Assembly: GCF_014212015.1 (NCBI RefSeq)
Contig: NZ_JACJVN010000006.1
Location: 34,365 to 98,364 of the forward strand
Source of the DNA: Cohnella lubricantis
GTDB lineage: Bacteria > Bacillota > Bacilli > Paenibacillales > Paenibacillaceae
Reading direction: 5' to 3'
Length of the DNA: 64,000 bases
Under the pieces are notes generated by a model. The model did not search any database and was not told the DNA's origin. It was given only the letters and a program-made list of their open reading frames with translations. This document shows, in pieces, positions 9,429 to 19,424 of the stretch. Positions within the stretch are counted from its first letter, which is position 1. The number at the start of each line of letters is the position of its first letter. The translations under genes were made by a program, and so were the position numbers.

Positions 9429-10486
9429 TGAAGCTTGCGCCATCGCTGCTTGAAGCTCTGCATGACGGGGTGGTCATTCCTGCTCACCCGCTGGCGTTGA
9501 ACGAGGATCGTACATTAGATGAGCGCCATCAACGCGCCTTAACGCGATACTATATGGCTTCGGGTGCCGGCGGCATCGCGGTCGGGGTACACTCCACCCA
9601 ATTCGAGATCCGAGATCCCGAGCACCATCTGTTCGAGCCGGTGCTCAAGATGGCAGCGGAGGAAGTGAGCCGGGCGAGGCTGGACCGTCCATTCCTGAAG
9701 GTAGCCGGCATCTGCGGTCCGATTAACCAAGCGCTCGCCGAGGCCGACATTGCCCTGAAGTATGGCTATGATGCCGCGCTGCTAAGCATGGGCGGACTGC
9801 AATTTCTTACGGAGGAGGAGCAGTTGGAGCGCGCGAAGGCGATTGCCGCGAGAATGCCGGTGATCGGCTTCTACCTGCAGCCCTCCGTTGGCGGACGGGT
9901 CTTCAGCTACGCGTTCTGGCGGCAGTTCGCCGAGATCGACAACGTCGTCGCCATTAAGATCGCGCCGTTCAATCGATATCAGAGCCTAGACGTCGCCCGC
10001 GCTGTCTGTTATTCCAGCCGCAGAGACGACATCGCGCTGTATACGGGCAACGACGACAATATCGTGAACGACCTGTTCACGGCGTATCGCTTCGAAGTGG
10101 ACGGTCAAGACGTCGAGAAGCTAGTCGTGGGCGGCCTGCTTGGCCACTGGGCGGTCTGGACGCGCAGAGCGGTCCAACTGCTCGAGGAGATTAAGGCGGC
10201 ACGCCGATCGGAGTACATCCGCAAGGAATGGCTGACGCGCAACATCCAAGTCACAGACTGCAACGCGGCCTTCTTCGATCCGGCTCATCAATTCGCCGGC
10301 TGTATTCCGGGTATTCATGAGGTGCTTCGCCGCCAAGGCTTGATGAAGGGCACCTGGTGCTTGAATCCGCAGGAGGTGCTATCGGAAGGGCAGGCGGAAG
10401 AGATCGACCGCGTCTATGCGCAATATCCTCATCTGCATGACGATGTCTTCGTTCAAGCCCATCTTGGCGAATGGTTAGCCGATTAG
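9428..10486 (+). CDS. Dihydrodipicolinate synthase family protein (aldolase)
   Basis: Class I aldolase-type TIM barrel of 352 residues, longer than the ~300 typical for DapA. The likely Schiff-base Lys is K177 in VVAIKIAPFNRY, and a Tyr in GFYLQPSVGGR sits where the catalytic Tyr is found. The GTGN-like TGNDD motif follows. Relatives cleave or condense pyruvate-type keto acids, so a role in splitting a dehydrated sugar acid is plausible. It starts at the ATG overlapping the previous stop, with GCGGAGGG upstream (9412-9419). Lysine synthesis is unlikely given the neighbours. Confidence 0.85.
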   Translation: MKLAPSLLEALHDGVVIPAHPLALNEDRTLDERHQRALTRYYMASGAGGIAVGVHSTQFEIRDPEHHLFEPVLKMAAEEVSRARLDRPFLKVAGICGPINQALAEADIALKYGYDAALLSMGGLQFLTEEEQLERAKAIAARMPVIGFYLQPSVGGRVFSYAFWRQFAEIDNVVAIKIAPFNRYQSLDVARAVCYSSRRDDIALYTGNDDNIVNDLFTAYRFEVDGQDVEKLVVGGLLGHWAVWTRRAVQLLEEIKAARRSEYIRKEWLTRNIQVTDCNAAFFDPAHQFAGCIPGIHEVLRRQGLMKGTWCLNPQEVLSEGQAEEIDRVYAQYPHLHDDVFVQAHLGEWLAD

Positions 10487-10512
10487 AGATGCCATTAAGG
10501 AGGTGATGTGTC

Positions 10513-11400
10513 ATGCAGCGGCTTAAGATCGGAATGATCGGCACGGATACTTCGCATGCGGTAGCCTTCGCCCGAATTCTGAACGACAAGCAGCATCCCT
10601 TCCATGTGGAAGGCGGTTCTATCACACATGCCGTTCGCCATTGTTCGACAGACTTCGAGCTTAGCTATTCCAGGGAGAAGCGGTTCAGCGAGGCGTTATC
10701 CGAGCAGCATCAGATCCCGTTCGCCACCTTAGATGAATTGGAACGGCAATGCGATGCGATTCTGCTGGAGGCTGCAGACGGACGCGAGCATCTGGAGCTG
10801 TTCAGCCGCATCGCCGCATGGAAGAAGCCGGTGTTCATCGACAAGCCGCTGGCCTTAAATGTCGACGAGGCCAAGCGGATCATCCAGCTTGCCGCGCATT
10901 ACGGCACCCCGGTCATGAGCACCTCTGCCCTGCGCTATGCGGCTGCGCTTCAACGACAGCTTGGCCTTATCGATCGCAGCGCCATCCGGCGAGTGAGCGT
11001 CAGGTGCCCGCTCATCATCGAGCAGACCCAATCCCGTTACTTCTGGTATGGCATTCATGGCGTTGAGATGCTGTTCGCCTTATTGGGAACCGGCTGCACA
11101 GCGACCGCGCTTAAAGTCACAGAGGAGGCGGAGCTGCTCATCGGAGAGTGGAGCGATGGAGCGCTTGGCGAAGTCAGGTGCTGCTATGACGTTGCTAAGC
11201 CATTCGAAGCAATCATTGAGACGGCTGAAGAGACGATACCGATTCGACTCGATGACCAAGTACCTTTTTACGCAAGCTTGCTGGAGAAGGTTATGGTCTT
11301 CTTCCAGACGAGAATCTCGCCTGTTCCGGCTGACGAGACGTTAGAGCTGATCACATTCCTGGAAGCGGCTGAGCAGAGATACTCGGAACGCCGGGTTTAA
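10513..11400 (+). CDS. Gfo/Idh/MocA family oxidoreductase
   Basis: NAD(P)-dependent sugar or cyclitol dehydrogenase, 295 residues. The Rossmann motif is at the N-terminus (KIGMIGTDTSHAVAFARIL) and the EKP-type motif appears as FIDKPLALN near residue 120. The GTDTSHA variant of the GxGxxG loop is seen in a subgroup of the family. A strong ribosome-binding site (AAGGAGGTGATG) precedes it. It ends the metabolic block; the SLH gene begins 26 bases later. Together with the aldolase, epimerase-like and FAD genes it describes a sugar oxidation-dehydration-cleavage route whose substrate I cannot name. Confidence 0.85.
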   Translation: MQRLKIGMIGTDTSHAVAFARILNDKQHPFHVEGGSITHAVRHCSTDFELSYSREKRFSEALSEQHQIPFATLDELERQCDAILLEAADGREHLELFSRIAAWKKPVFIDKPLALNVDEAKRIIQLAAHYGTPVMSTSALRYAAALQRQLGLIDRSAIRRVSVRCPLIIEQTQSRYFWYGIHGVEMLFALLGTGCTATALKVTEEAELLIGEWSDGALGEVRCCYDVAKPFEAIIETAEETIPIRLDDQVPFYASLLEKVMVFFQTRISPVPADETLELITFLEAAEQRYSERRV

Positions 11401-11426
11401 CTAATCCATTAGGGAGTGAACGTAAA

Positions 11427-14400
11427 ATGACCGTATGGAAACGACAAACCGTAAGTCTCGTTGCCGTCGTCAGCTTGTTCCTCAGTCTGTTCTGGCAAAT
11501 AAGTGCCTCTTCCATCGCTTCGGCGGCTGAAGTCACAGAGAGCAGCGCCTATCTGTTGAATCCCGGCTTTGAGAGCGCGGAAGCGGACGGCGCCATCCCC
11601 GGCTGGAGCATTGACCCCGATACAGCAGGCAATGGCACATCAGTCGTCAGCACCGTATATGCCAGAACAGGCTCTCAAAGTCTATTGTTCCAAGATACGA
11701 GCAATAGCGCTTCGCCCAATGGCAGATTTAGAGTGCTGTCCAATGAGATCGCGGTAACCGGGAATGAGTCGGTCGCGTTCAGCGTCTACGCCTACAAAGC
11801 CGCTGCGACGGATCAATCCCATGGCATTCAGCCCGTTATTTTCTACTATGACAAAGATGGCAGAACGACCAAGCTAAATGACTTCAAACAATACGGAGCA
11901 TCGCAGGTACCGGTCGGCGCCTGGATTGAGCTGTCCGTCAGCGGCATAGTGCCGGAAGGGACGGCCTACATCAAGGTGGGGCTCTATTCCGGCGATCCGA
12001 GCTTAACCAAGGTATATCTGGACGATGCGTCGGTGACGATCGCGCCGGCCGAAGCGCCGCTGAATGAGAAGATCGCGAACCCGGGCTTCGAGGAGCCGCC
12101 GACGGGGGGAGCGATACCTGGCTGGAGCCTTGGCCCAGGCACCGAAGGCATTGTAGAACTAAGCTCGAGTATCTATCATTCCGGTTCCATGGGCTTGCAT
12201 TTCAAAGACGAGAACAACGCTAAGAACACGCGTGTGCTAAGCGATCCATTCGCGATCGAAGGCGGTACGACGATCGTAACGGAAGCGAATGTATATGTCA
12301 TCAGCCAGACTCACAACATCGTCATTGAGTTCTATTATTACGATGCGGCAGGGACGCAGATCGGCTCGAATCTATCCTTGTTCTCGAGCAATTCGTTGGG
12401 CTCTAACAAATGGTCGGTGATGAAGCTGCAGACCGATGTGCCGGCGAACGCCGTGTCGGCGCGCGTCGGGTTGAATTCGGGCGATGTCAGCTTAACGGAA
12501 GCTTACTTTGATGATATTTCCAACACGGCATTAGCGAAAGAAGTGCCTCTCGACCGTGAGTATTCGGCGCCGGTCAACCTTGGTGATATGGTGAGCGTGA
12601 ACCTGGGCCAGGCGGCTGCTATTCAGACGAATGACAACGGCGACAATGAGGTTTACTTCATCACCAACGGCAATCCCGGGACCTTCTTCGCTGTCAGCCT
12701 GGAGACCGGAGAGTCTATCTTCTCTGAAGTGATTCCGAATACGGAAGCTACTTGGGCTATGACGATCGGCGAGGATAAGAACGTGTACTTCGCCGGAACG
12801 GCAGACGGCATCCTCTATCGCTACATTCCAACGGAGAAGCGGGTGGAGTCGCTCGGCTACAACACGGCGGATAACTGGGTATGGGATCTGGCGACGATCG
12901 GCGGCAAAGTATATGGAGGCACGTACAATTCATCTTCGGACGGCAAAGTGTTCGAGTATGATGTTGCGACGGGCAGCTTCCGCAATTATGGCGTCATCGA
13001 GGCGGGACAGAACTATGTGCGCGGCATCGCGGTGGACGAGGATTATATATACGCCGCCATGGGCGCGACGGTGGCGCTTCATCGAATTGATCGGGTGACA
13101 GGCGAGATCACAGAGATCAAGGTAGAAGGCTATTCCGATACGACCGGCATCGCCGGCGATGTCTATGTTATCGGAGACAAGATCTTCTTCTCGGCCAGCA
13201 CGCAGAAGATGGTCGTGCTGGATAAAGCAACGCTGGAGATCGACGCCTTCTTCAATCAGCAAGCAATGATCTCGGAGCCGGATCCAGATCATCCGGACGT
13301 TATCTACTACGTTTTCGCTAGGAAGCTTTATCAATACAATATGGCGACTAAGCAGTCGTCCGAGGTTGAGCTGCCCTATGCCTTGCCGGATACGCCCCGC
13401 TACAAGGACTTCGCATGGGTTACGCTGGATAGCGGCGAGAAAGCGAATGAGACGGTGCTGGCTGCCGTGACGCAATACGGCGAGACGATGCTGGTCGATC
13501 CGCAGGATCAGTGGGTCAAATTTGTCGAGCTTGATATCGCGGCGAATAGCGTTAGCATTCAATCGCTGGAGCGCGGACCGGACGGCCGCTTATATGTCGG
13601 CGGTTATCAACGAGGGATGAGCGTCTACAATCCGTTCACGGGTAAGATTGAAGTGAATGGCGCGAACTTCCCTCAGACGGAAGGCATCGGATTCCTGAAT
13701 GACTATGTCTATTACGGCACTTACGTCGGGGCGGTCATGTATCGGTATGACCCTTCCGAAGAGACCGAGCTTAATGTGAATCCGAAGCTTGTATTTGATA
13801 TTGAGCATCAAGACCGTCCGTTCGCCATTGAAGCTGGAGACGGCAAGCTGTTCGTCGGCACGGTCCCCGACTATGGTTATCTTGGCGGCGCGCTTGCGAT
13901 CTATGATGAGACGGCCGATCAATGGCAGCAATTCAATCACGATCATTTCGCTCCTAACCAAAGCGTGATGAGCCTGGCTTATCATGACGGCCTGCTGTTC
14001 GGCGGTACGAGCGTATGGGGCGGCCTCGGCATTGAGCCGTCGGAAGAGGAAGCGGTCATCTTCGTCTGGGATGCGGCTCGGAACAAGGTGGTCAAGACGA
14101 TCAAGCTCAGCGAGCTTGGCCTCGACATCGACGAGACGCCCCGTATGATCGGATCGGTTAAATTCGGTCCGGACGGCTTGCTGTGGGGTGTCGTCGACGG
14201 CACGATCTTCGCTCTGAATGTCGACGACATCGAGCATCCGACGATCGTGAAGAGCAAGATGCTGTTCCCGAGCCTGTACAACTCCAGCAAGTGGTTCAGC
14301 TATGAGATTGAGTGGGCGCCGGACGGCATGATCTATACGACGCTTGGCCGCAAGTTAATTGCGCTCGACCCGGGTACGCTGCAGTTCGAAGTCATTGATG

Positions 14401-15878
14401 AGACGTTCACGAACATCATGACGCTGGGCATAGACGGCAGCATCTACTACGCTCCAGACGCTAACACCTACTTGTACCGCATCGCCGTTCCGGAGACGGA
14501 CGCGACTCTCTCGTCTCTAACGATTGACGGACAAGAGGCAGCGGGCTTCTCGCCTGGGATTCTCCAGTATCAAGCGGCGCTGTCCGATACTTCGACTGTA
14601 GCTGCAGAAGCGACGCAGGATGGGGCAACTGTTGACATCTCTCGGGCAGATGACGGCAGTGCAGTCGTTCGCGTGACCGCAGCTGATGGAGTCTCCTCAC
14701 TCGCATATACAATTACGGCTGCCGACAAGACAGATCCGGATCCGGATAACAATGGCGCAGACCCGGATAATGGATCGGACCCGGGCAACGGGTCGGCAGG
14801 CAATACCACGACACAGGAAGTATCCGGCTCCGAATTAGTGGCTAATGCAGATGGCGACATCGCGATCGAGCTTCAAGCAGGCAAGACGGAAGTCATATTG
14901 CCTGCGGATGCATCCCAAGCGATCGCCGACCATCCCGTTGTGATCACGGCCGGCAGCGCGGCTGTGAAGCTCTCCTCGCAGGTGGTTGCTGCGATTGAGG
15001 CGCTCGCGCAAGGCCGAGTAAGCGTTGGCGTGACGGCGGCGGCAGTGGACACGGCCGCGTTGGGCACGGCCTATGGGGCCAACGTGACGGTTGTCTCCGG
15101 CAGCTATCAAATCCATCTGGCGCTTAAGAAGGCAGATGGCACTACAGTAGAGGCGGAGCAAGTGGACGGGGCAACCGTAGCCTTTGAGCTTGCGGAAGGC
15201 GCAGATGCGAGCCGCGTTGCCGTTTATGAAGTACATGAGGACGGCACCCTGTCCTATGTAGGCGGCAAGATTGAGGACGGTCGGATTGAAGCGGAGATCG
15301 AAGGGGCCGGCACTTATGCGGCACTCCAATTCAACAAGACCTATTCCGACGTGTCAAGCGGACATTGGGCCGAAGAAGCGATTGCCCAATTGTCGATGAG
15401 ATTGGTAGCGGAAGGCGTTAATGATACGGAATTTGCGCCGAATCAAGACATTACGCGCTCCGAATTCGTCGCTCTAATTGTACGTGCGCTGGGGATCTCC
15501 GCTAGCGGACAGCCGCTGCCATTCGAGGATGTCGCCACAACGAGCTGGTACGCGGGAGAAGTGGCTGCGGCTTACGAGGCAGGTCTGGTTAATGGCAAGA
15601 GCGAGACGCAGTTCGCTCCGGCAAGCACGATCTCTCGCGAAGAGATGGCCGTGATCATTCTAAGAGCCTATGAATTTTCGACAGGTATTGAGATGAATGA
15701 CTCGCAGCACAGCTTCGCCGATGCAGATGCGGTCAGCAGCTGGGCTCTTGAGGATCTCGCAGCCGCATTCGAGCTTGGGCTGGTCAACGGCAGAGGCGGC
15801 AATCAATTTGTACCGCAAGGACATCTGACTCGCGCTGAGGCTGCGCAAGCGATCGTGAATGTACTAGAATTAGAATAA
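11427..15878 (+). CDS. Large SLH-anchored surface protein with CBM-like and beta-propeller domains
   Basis: 1483-residue exported protein. A signal peptide (about residues 1-35, ending SIASAAE) is followed by two tandem carbohydrate-binding-like modules (about 40-205 and 210-375), each opening with NPGFE and ending with a Y-L/F-DD segment typical of CBM4/9-like folds. A very long beta-propeller-like region (about 380-1020) has repeated YVGG/YYGTY/GPDGLLWG blades. A cadherin-like beta-sandwich (about 1022-1105), a DPDN/GS linker, a beta domain (1131-1300) and three SLH motifs (1304-1483) complete it. It should be held non-covalently on secondary wall polymer. Its place in the catabolic operon suggests it binds the polymer whose fragments are imported, but no catalytic motif is evident. 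Confidence 0.85.
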   Translation: MTVWKRQTVSLVAVVSLFLSLFWQISASSIASAAEVTESSAYLLNPGFESAEADGAIPGWSIDPDTAGNGTSVVSTVYARTGSQSLLFQDTSNSASPNGRFRVLSNEIAVTGNESVAFSVYAYKAAATDQSHGIQPVIFYYDKDGRTTKLNDFKQYGASQVPVGAWIELSVSGIVPEGTAYIKVGLYSGDPSLTKVYLDDASVTIAPAEAPLNEKIANPGFEEPPTGGAIPGWSLGPGTEGIVELSSSIYHSGSMGLHFKDENNAKNTRVLSDPFAIEGGTTIVTEANVYVISQTHNIVIEFYYYDAAGTQIGSNLSLFSSNSLGSNKWSVMKLQTDVPANAVSARVGLNSGDVSLTEAYFDDISNTALAKEVPLDREYSAPVNLGDMVSVNLGQAAAIQTNDNGDNEVYFITNGNPGTFFAVSLETGESIFSEVIPNTEATWAMTIGEDKNVYFAGTADGILYRYIPTEKRVESLGYNTADNWVWDLATIGGKVYGGTYNSSSDGKVFEYDVATGSFRNYGVIEAGQNYVRGIAVDEDYIYAAMGATVALHRIDRVTGEITEIKVEGYSDTTGIAGDVYVIGDKIFFSASTQKMVVLDKATLEIDAFFNQQAMISEPDPDHPDVIYYVFARKLYQYNMATKQSSEVELPYALPDTPRYKDFAWVTLDSGEKANETVLAAVTQYGETMLVDPQDQWVKFVELDIAANSVSIQSLERGPDGRLYVGGYQRGMSVYNPFTGKIEVNGANFPQTEGIGFLNDYVYYGTYVGAVMYRYDPSEETELNVNPKLVFDIEHQDRPFAIEAGDGKLFVGTVPDYGYLGGALAIYDETADQWQQFNHDHFAPNQSVMSLAYHDGLLFGGTSVWGGLGIEPSEEEAVIFVWDAARNKVVKTIKLSELGLDIDETPRMIGSVKFGPDGLLWGVVDGTIFALNVDDIEHPTIVKSKMLFPSLYNSSKWFSYEIEWAPDGMIYTTLGRKLIALDPGTLQFEVIDETFTNIMTLGIDGSIYYAPDANTYLYRIAVPETDATLSSLTIDGQEAAGFSPGILQYQAALSDTSTVAAEATQDGATVDISRADDGSAVVRVTAADGVSSLAYTITAADKTDPDPDNNGADPDNGSDPGNGSAGNTTTQEVSGSELVANADGDIAIELQAGKTEVILPADASQAIADHPVVITAGSAAVKLSSQVVAAIEALAQGRVSVGVTAAAVDTAALGTAYGANVTVVSGSYQIHLALKKADGTTVEAEQVDGATVAFELAEGADASRVAVYEVHEDGTLSYVGGKIEDGRIEAEIEGAGTYAALQFNKTYSDVSSGHWAEEAIAQLSMRLVAEGVNDTEFAPNQDITRSEFVALIVRALGISASGQPLPFEDVATTSWYAGEVAAAYEAGLVNGKSETQFAPASTISREEMAVIILRAYEFSTGIEMNDSQHSFADADAVSSWALEDLAAAFELGLVNGRGGNQFVPQGHLTRAEAAQAIVNVLELE

Positions 15879-15891
15879 ACATGTAGCGTTG

Positions 15892-15922
15892 GAACCTTCG
15901 GTCTCTTGCGGATCGAAGGTTC
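15892..15922 (+). terminator. Hairpin after the SLH gene
   Basis: Perfect 9-bp inverted repeat (GAACCTTCG / CGAAGGTTC) with a 13-base loop, 14 bases after the SLH stop. There is no U-tract, so it may slow or stabilise the transcript rather than end it; the dehydrogenase downstream could be read through. Confidence 0.4.
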
Positions 15923-15952
15923 TATACGCACAACTCGCGAGGGGGACTCAAT

Positions 15953-16957
15953 ATGGACAATATCAAAGTATTGGTGACCATGCCCATGCATTCGGTATTT
16001 CATACGTTCTTTAACCAGGAGCTTGTGCAGGAGCTGGAGCAATTCGCGGATGTATCCTGGAACACAAGCCCGACGGAGCAATTCACGAAGGAAGAGCTGT
16101 GCGAGAAGATTCGGGACGTCGATATCATCGTTACCGGCTGGGGAACGCTGCCGCTGGACGAAGAGGTGCTTCGGCATGCCGACAAGCTGCGCATGGTCGC
16201 GCATACCGGCGGATCGGTGAATCCTTACGTGACGGATGCGGTATATGAGAGAGGGATCCGCGTCGTCAGCGGAAATAATCTATTCGCGGAATCGGTAGCG
16301 GAGGGCGTGATCGCCTATGCGTTAGCTTCGCTGCGGGATATTCCGAAGTATTCGCAGGATCTTAAGCAGGGGATTTGGCCCAGCAGCTATTACAACAAGG
16401 GGCTGCTGGACAAGAGGATCGGGATCGTCGGTTACGGCATGATCTCGCGCTATACCGTGGAGATGCTGAAGCCCTTCCGGCCTCGGATTAAGGTCTATTC
16501 GAGGCATATCTCGCAAGAAGAGCTGGATCGCCATCAGATGACCCGAGCGGATCTGGAGGATATCTTCTCAACCTGCGATATCGTCTCCATTCATGCGGCC
16601 AGAACGCCGGATACCCACCACATGATTACGGAAGAGCTGCTGAACCGGATGCCTGAGGGCTCGCTGCTCATTAACACGGCACGCGGCGCGATCATTGACG
16701 AGGAAGCGATGTGCCGCGTACTCGCGAACCGTCCTATCTATGCGGTGCTGGACGTATTCGAGGCGGAGCCTCTTCCGTCGAATCATCCGCTGACGAAGCT
16801 GGACAACGTGATTCTGATGCCGCATATGGGAGGTCCGACGGTTGACCGCCGCTTCATGGTGACGAAGCAAGTGATCGGCGACATGAAGCGATTCTTAAAC
16901 GGGGAACCTTTGATCTGCGAGATTAGCCAAGCCTATGCGAATCAGATGACACGGTAG
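15953..16957 (+). CDS. D-2-hydroxyacid dehydrogenase (NAD-dependent)
   Basis: 334 residues, the usual length for the 3-phosphoglycerate/D-lactate dehydrogenase-type family. The cofactor loop is GIVGYGMISR. The catalytic triad is recognisable: Arg in NTARGAIID, Glu in FEAEPLPSNHPL, and His in LMPHMGG. A strong ribosome-binding site (GAGGGGGAC) lies before the ATG. It follows the sugar-acid catabolic genes and probably reduces or oxidises a 2-keto/2-hydroxy acid from that pathway; serine synthesis is less likely because there is no ACT domain and no ser neighbours. The next gene starts a separate unit. Confidence 0.85.
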   Translation: MDNIKVLVTMPMHSVFHTFFNQELVQELEQFADVSWNTSPTEQFTKEELCEKIRDVDIIVTGWGTLPLDEEVLRHADKLRMVAHTGGSVNPYVTDAVYERGIRVVSGNNLFAESVAEGVIAYALASLRDIPKYSQDLKQGIWPSSYYNKGLLDKRIGIVGYGMISRYTVEMLKPFRPRIKVYSRHISQEELDRHQMTRADLEDIFSTCDIVSIHAARTPDTHHMITEELLNRMPEGSLLINTARGAIIDEEAMCRVLANRPIYAVLDVFEAEPLPSNHPLTKLDNVILMPHMGGPTVDRRFMVTKQVIGDMKRFLNGEPLICEISQAYANQMTR

Positions 16958-17043
16958 AATATTGTCGAACAAATAGGCAAATTATGCTACTATTTATATC
17001 AATCTCTGACTAAAGGGATATGAACAGCTAAGGAGAGAAAGTC

Positions 17044-18744
17044 ATGAAAAGGTTGGTATGTCTGGCAATTGGCTTGGTCTTGATGATGAACGCGTATGCG
17101 GTGAGCTATGCTGAAGAAGCGGAAGCCAATCATTTCACCATTGAACCGCAATTCTCGGGATTGCACGGCTATAACGATTTGCGCAGCACCTTTAACGAGG
17201 GGCTGGCATGGGTTCAATTATCCGGCGATGAGATCGGCGTTATTGACCGGAGCGGCAAAGTGCTTCTCGACAATCTGTCTCTGAATCACTATTCCTTCAC
17301 CAGTTATATGTTCAGCGAGGGGTTATCCCGTTATCGGGACTCCCAAGGGGCTTGGGTGTATCTGGACAAGAACGGGAACGAAGTCATCCGAACGACTTAT
17401 GATACCGTGTTTAACTTCAGAGAAGGCTTGGCGGCTGTAGAGCGAGATGGCAAGTGGGGTTATATCAACCGTGAGGGGAAGGAAGTCATTAAGCCCCAGT
17501 ATGATGAGATCCGCGACGACGACGGCTACGGTTATAACGCGGGGACCGCGGGGTTCTATGAGGGCCTGTCAGCGGTCAGCAAGGGCGGCAAGTGGGGATT
17601 TATCAATAAGAGCGGCCAAGTCGTCGTTCCTCTGAAGTACGATTGGGTGAATAACTTCAACGAGGGCCTGGCTGTCGTCTCGCGCAATGGCAAATGGGGC
17701 TATATCAACAAGTTCGGCACGGAAGTCATTAAGGTCATTTACGACGATGCCATCAACTTTAGCGAAGGCGTAGCGAGCGTCTTGCGTCCCAATCCCGCTG
17801 GGAACGGCTATAACTGGCTGTTCATTGATAAGAACGGAACAGTGATTAAGGATTTCAAGAATAAATACGAGATCGTCTATCCGCCCGAAGAAGGAGTGGC
17901 CGTAGCTTCCTATTATGCGGGCAGTCCGGACACGAGATATGCTCTTCTGGATCGGAACGGCACGCTCATCGTTGACTTGGGCAATAAGTATGCTGAGGTG
18001 GACGGATTCAGTGAAGGCTTGGCTTGGGCGGAGAAGCCTGATGGAGGCGTTGTGTTAATTGACCAAGCAGGCCAAGAAGTCGTTGAACCCTACTCACAGA
18101 TACGAAGCTCTACCGCGGGATTGATCGGGGTTCAGGTCAACGATCGGGATCCATTCGGCTTTATGCGCAATCCGCTGGATGTCCCTTCTGCGTGGGCGGA
18201 GGCTGAAGTGAATACGGCTGCCTCTTTAAATCTAGTGCCATTGGAGATCGATTACGGTTACGCTGCCAACATCACCCGCGCGGACTTCAGCAAGCTGGCC
18301 TTGAATTTAGTATCGGTGAAGACAGGCAAGACCGTAGAAGAGCTGCTGACCCAATCCGGCAAAAAAATAAAGGATGGCGTGTTTGACGATACGTTCGATC
18401 GGACGGTACTGGCTGCGAATGCGCTTGGAATTATTAGCGGAAGAAGCACGAACAAGCTCGATCCTAACGGATTGATCACTCGCCAAGAAGCGGCCGTCAT
18501 GCTCACGCGAGTTGCCGGCATGCTTGGCATAACGAAAGGCAGCGGTGAAGCCGTCACTTATACGGATGCCAAAGCTATAGCGAGTTGGGCTGGCGAATCC
18601 GTTGCCGTTATCGGTTCTGTCGAGGATAAGACTAGCAACACAATCGTGATGGGCGGCGTGGGGAGCAGCAGGTTTGCGCCGGAGGAGCCCTTCACCAAGC
18701 AACAAGCATTTATCACGATGAAGAGATTATTCAATGCCGTTTAA
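17044..18744 (+). CDS. WG-repeat protein with C-terminal SLH-like region
   Basis: 566-residue exported protein. After a signal peptide (about 1-22, ending SYAEE) come roughly nine WG repeats (about 35-370) of the form GLAxVxxxGKWGYINxxGKEVIxPxYD, a beta-rich repeat of unknown ligand. The C-terminal ~180 residues look like degenerate SLH motifs (ITRADFSKLALNLV, LITRQEAAVMLTRVAGML, FTKQQAFITMKRLF), implying wall attachment. It has its own unit: AAGGAGAG precedes the ATG, a weak TTGTCG/TATGCT promoter-like pair lies at 16962-16989, and a clear terminator follows. The function is unknown. Confidence 0.8.
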   Translation: MKRLVCLAIGLVLMMNAYAVSYAEEAEANHFTIEPQFSGLHGYNDLRSTFNEGLAWVQLSGDEIGVIDRSGKVLLDNLSLNHYSFTSYMFSEGLSRYRDSQGAWVYLDKNGNEVIRTTYDTVFNFREGLAAVERDGKWGYINREGKEVIKPQYDEIRDDDGYGYNAGTAGFYEGLSAVSKGGKWGFINKSGQVVVPLKYDWVNNFNEGLAVVSRNGKWGYINKFGTEVIKVIYDDAINFSEGVASVLRPNPAGNGYNWLFIDKNGTVIKDFKNKYEIVYPPEEGVAVASYYAGSPDTRYALLDRNGTLIVDLGNKYAEVDGFSEGLAWAEKPDGGVVLIDQAGQEVVEPYSQIRSSTAGLIGVQVNDRDPFGFMRNPLDVPSAWAEAEVNTAASLNLVPLEIDYGYAANITRADFSKLALNLVSVKTGKTVEELLTQSGKKIKDGVFDDTFDRTVLAANALGIISGRSTNKLDPNGLITRQEAAVMLTRVAGMLGITKGSGEAVTYTDAKAIASWAGESVAVIGSVEDKTSNTIVMGGVGSSRFAPEEPFTKQQAFITMKRLFNAV

Positions 18745-18759
18745 AGCATAAGTTAAAGG

Positions 18760-18798
18760 GAAGACGCCAGGAATCTCCTGAGCGTCTTCTTGTTATTC
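18760..18798 (+). terminator. Rho-independent terminator of the WG/SLH gene
   Basis: Stem GAAGACGC-CAGGA, loop ATC, then TCCTG-A-GCGTCTTC (18760-18789), followed by TTGTTATT. It lies 15 bases after the stop codon. Confidence 0.8.
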
Positions 18799-18899
18799 TA
18801 GCTGAATGCACTTGCGAGAATGATATACTAGGAAGAGCAATTACGGGATGTCCCGTGCTGAGATTGAACTCCATCTAGACGAATGAGGTGTATTGACTT

Positions 18900-19424
18900 G
18901 TGAATAAGCAAATGTTGAAGTGGATCTTAACCCAATTAGACGACGCAACGCTAATCACCCTATCGACTGCAACCGCAACGAAGATTAAGGGCTTCCGGGA
19001 GATTACGAAGAGCAATCTTAAGCTTACCAAGCCGCAGATCTTAACTGAATTGCAGAAGCCGACCAAAGCGGTCAGGCTTAGAGATGGACTTCGCCGATAT
19101 GTGGAGAAGAAGCTAACCGAAGACGATATCACGAGCCTTCGCGAGCGAACGCAAGAAGAGCTCGAGGAACTCATCAGCAACGGTTCCCATGCGCTTCTGG
19201 ACGTCTTGATCGTCCTGATGACGGGAGAAGACGAGGAGCAGCAACTGGTCCTTGCGGACGTCGCCGATCAGCTGTTCACGGCCCTATCGCCGGGCGATAA
19301 CGGCGCTAAACAAGACGATTCCCCGGCAACAGAGGAAGCTGCGAGTGAGGATGGCGATACCGCTGCGGATTCAGGGGTACAGGCGGCCATCGCGGCCGAA
19401 GCGCAAGCGAGAGCGCGTATATGA
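18900..19424 (+). CDS. Hypothetical protein; N-terminal part of a broken or fused gene
   Basis: 174 residues from a GTG start preceded by GAGGTG (18885-18890); an extended -10-like TGATATACT sits at 18821-18829. The N-terminal ~115 residues are helical and charged with no motif I recognise. They are followed by a strongly acidic, low-complexity linker (EEAASEDGDTAADSG) and an Ala-rich tail that ends abruptly at a TGA. The adjoining +1 frame (to 19926) continues with a nuclease-like domain, so this is probably the front half of a larger protein, or of a deletion fusion, split by a frameshift near 19415. An isolated small protein is the alternative. Confidence 0.5.
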   Translation: MNKQMLKWILTQLDDATLITLSTATATKIKGFREITKSNLKLTKPQILTELQKPTKAVRLRDGLRRYVEKKLTEDDITSLRERTQEELEELISNGSHALLDVLIVLMTGEDEEQQLVLADVADQLFTALSPGDNGAKQDDSPATEEAASEDGDTAADSGVQAAIAAEAQARARI

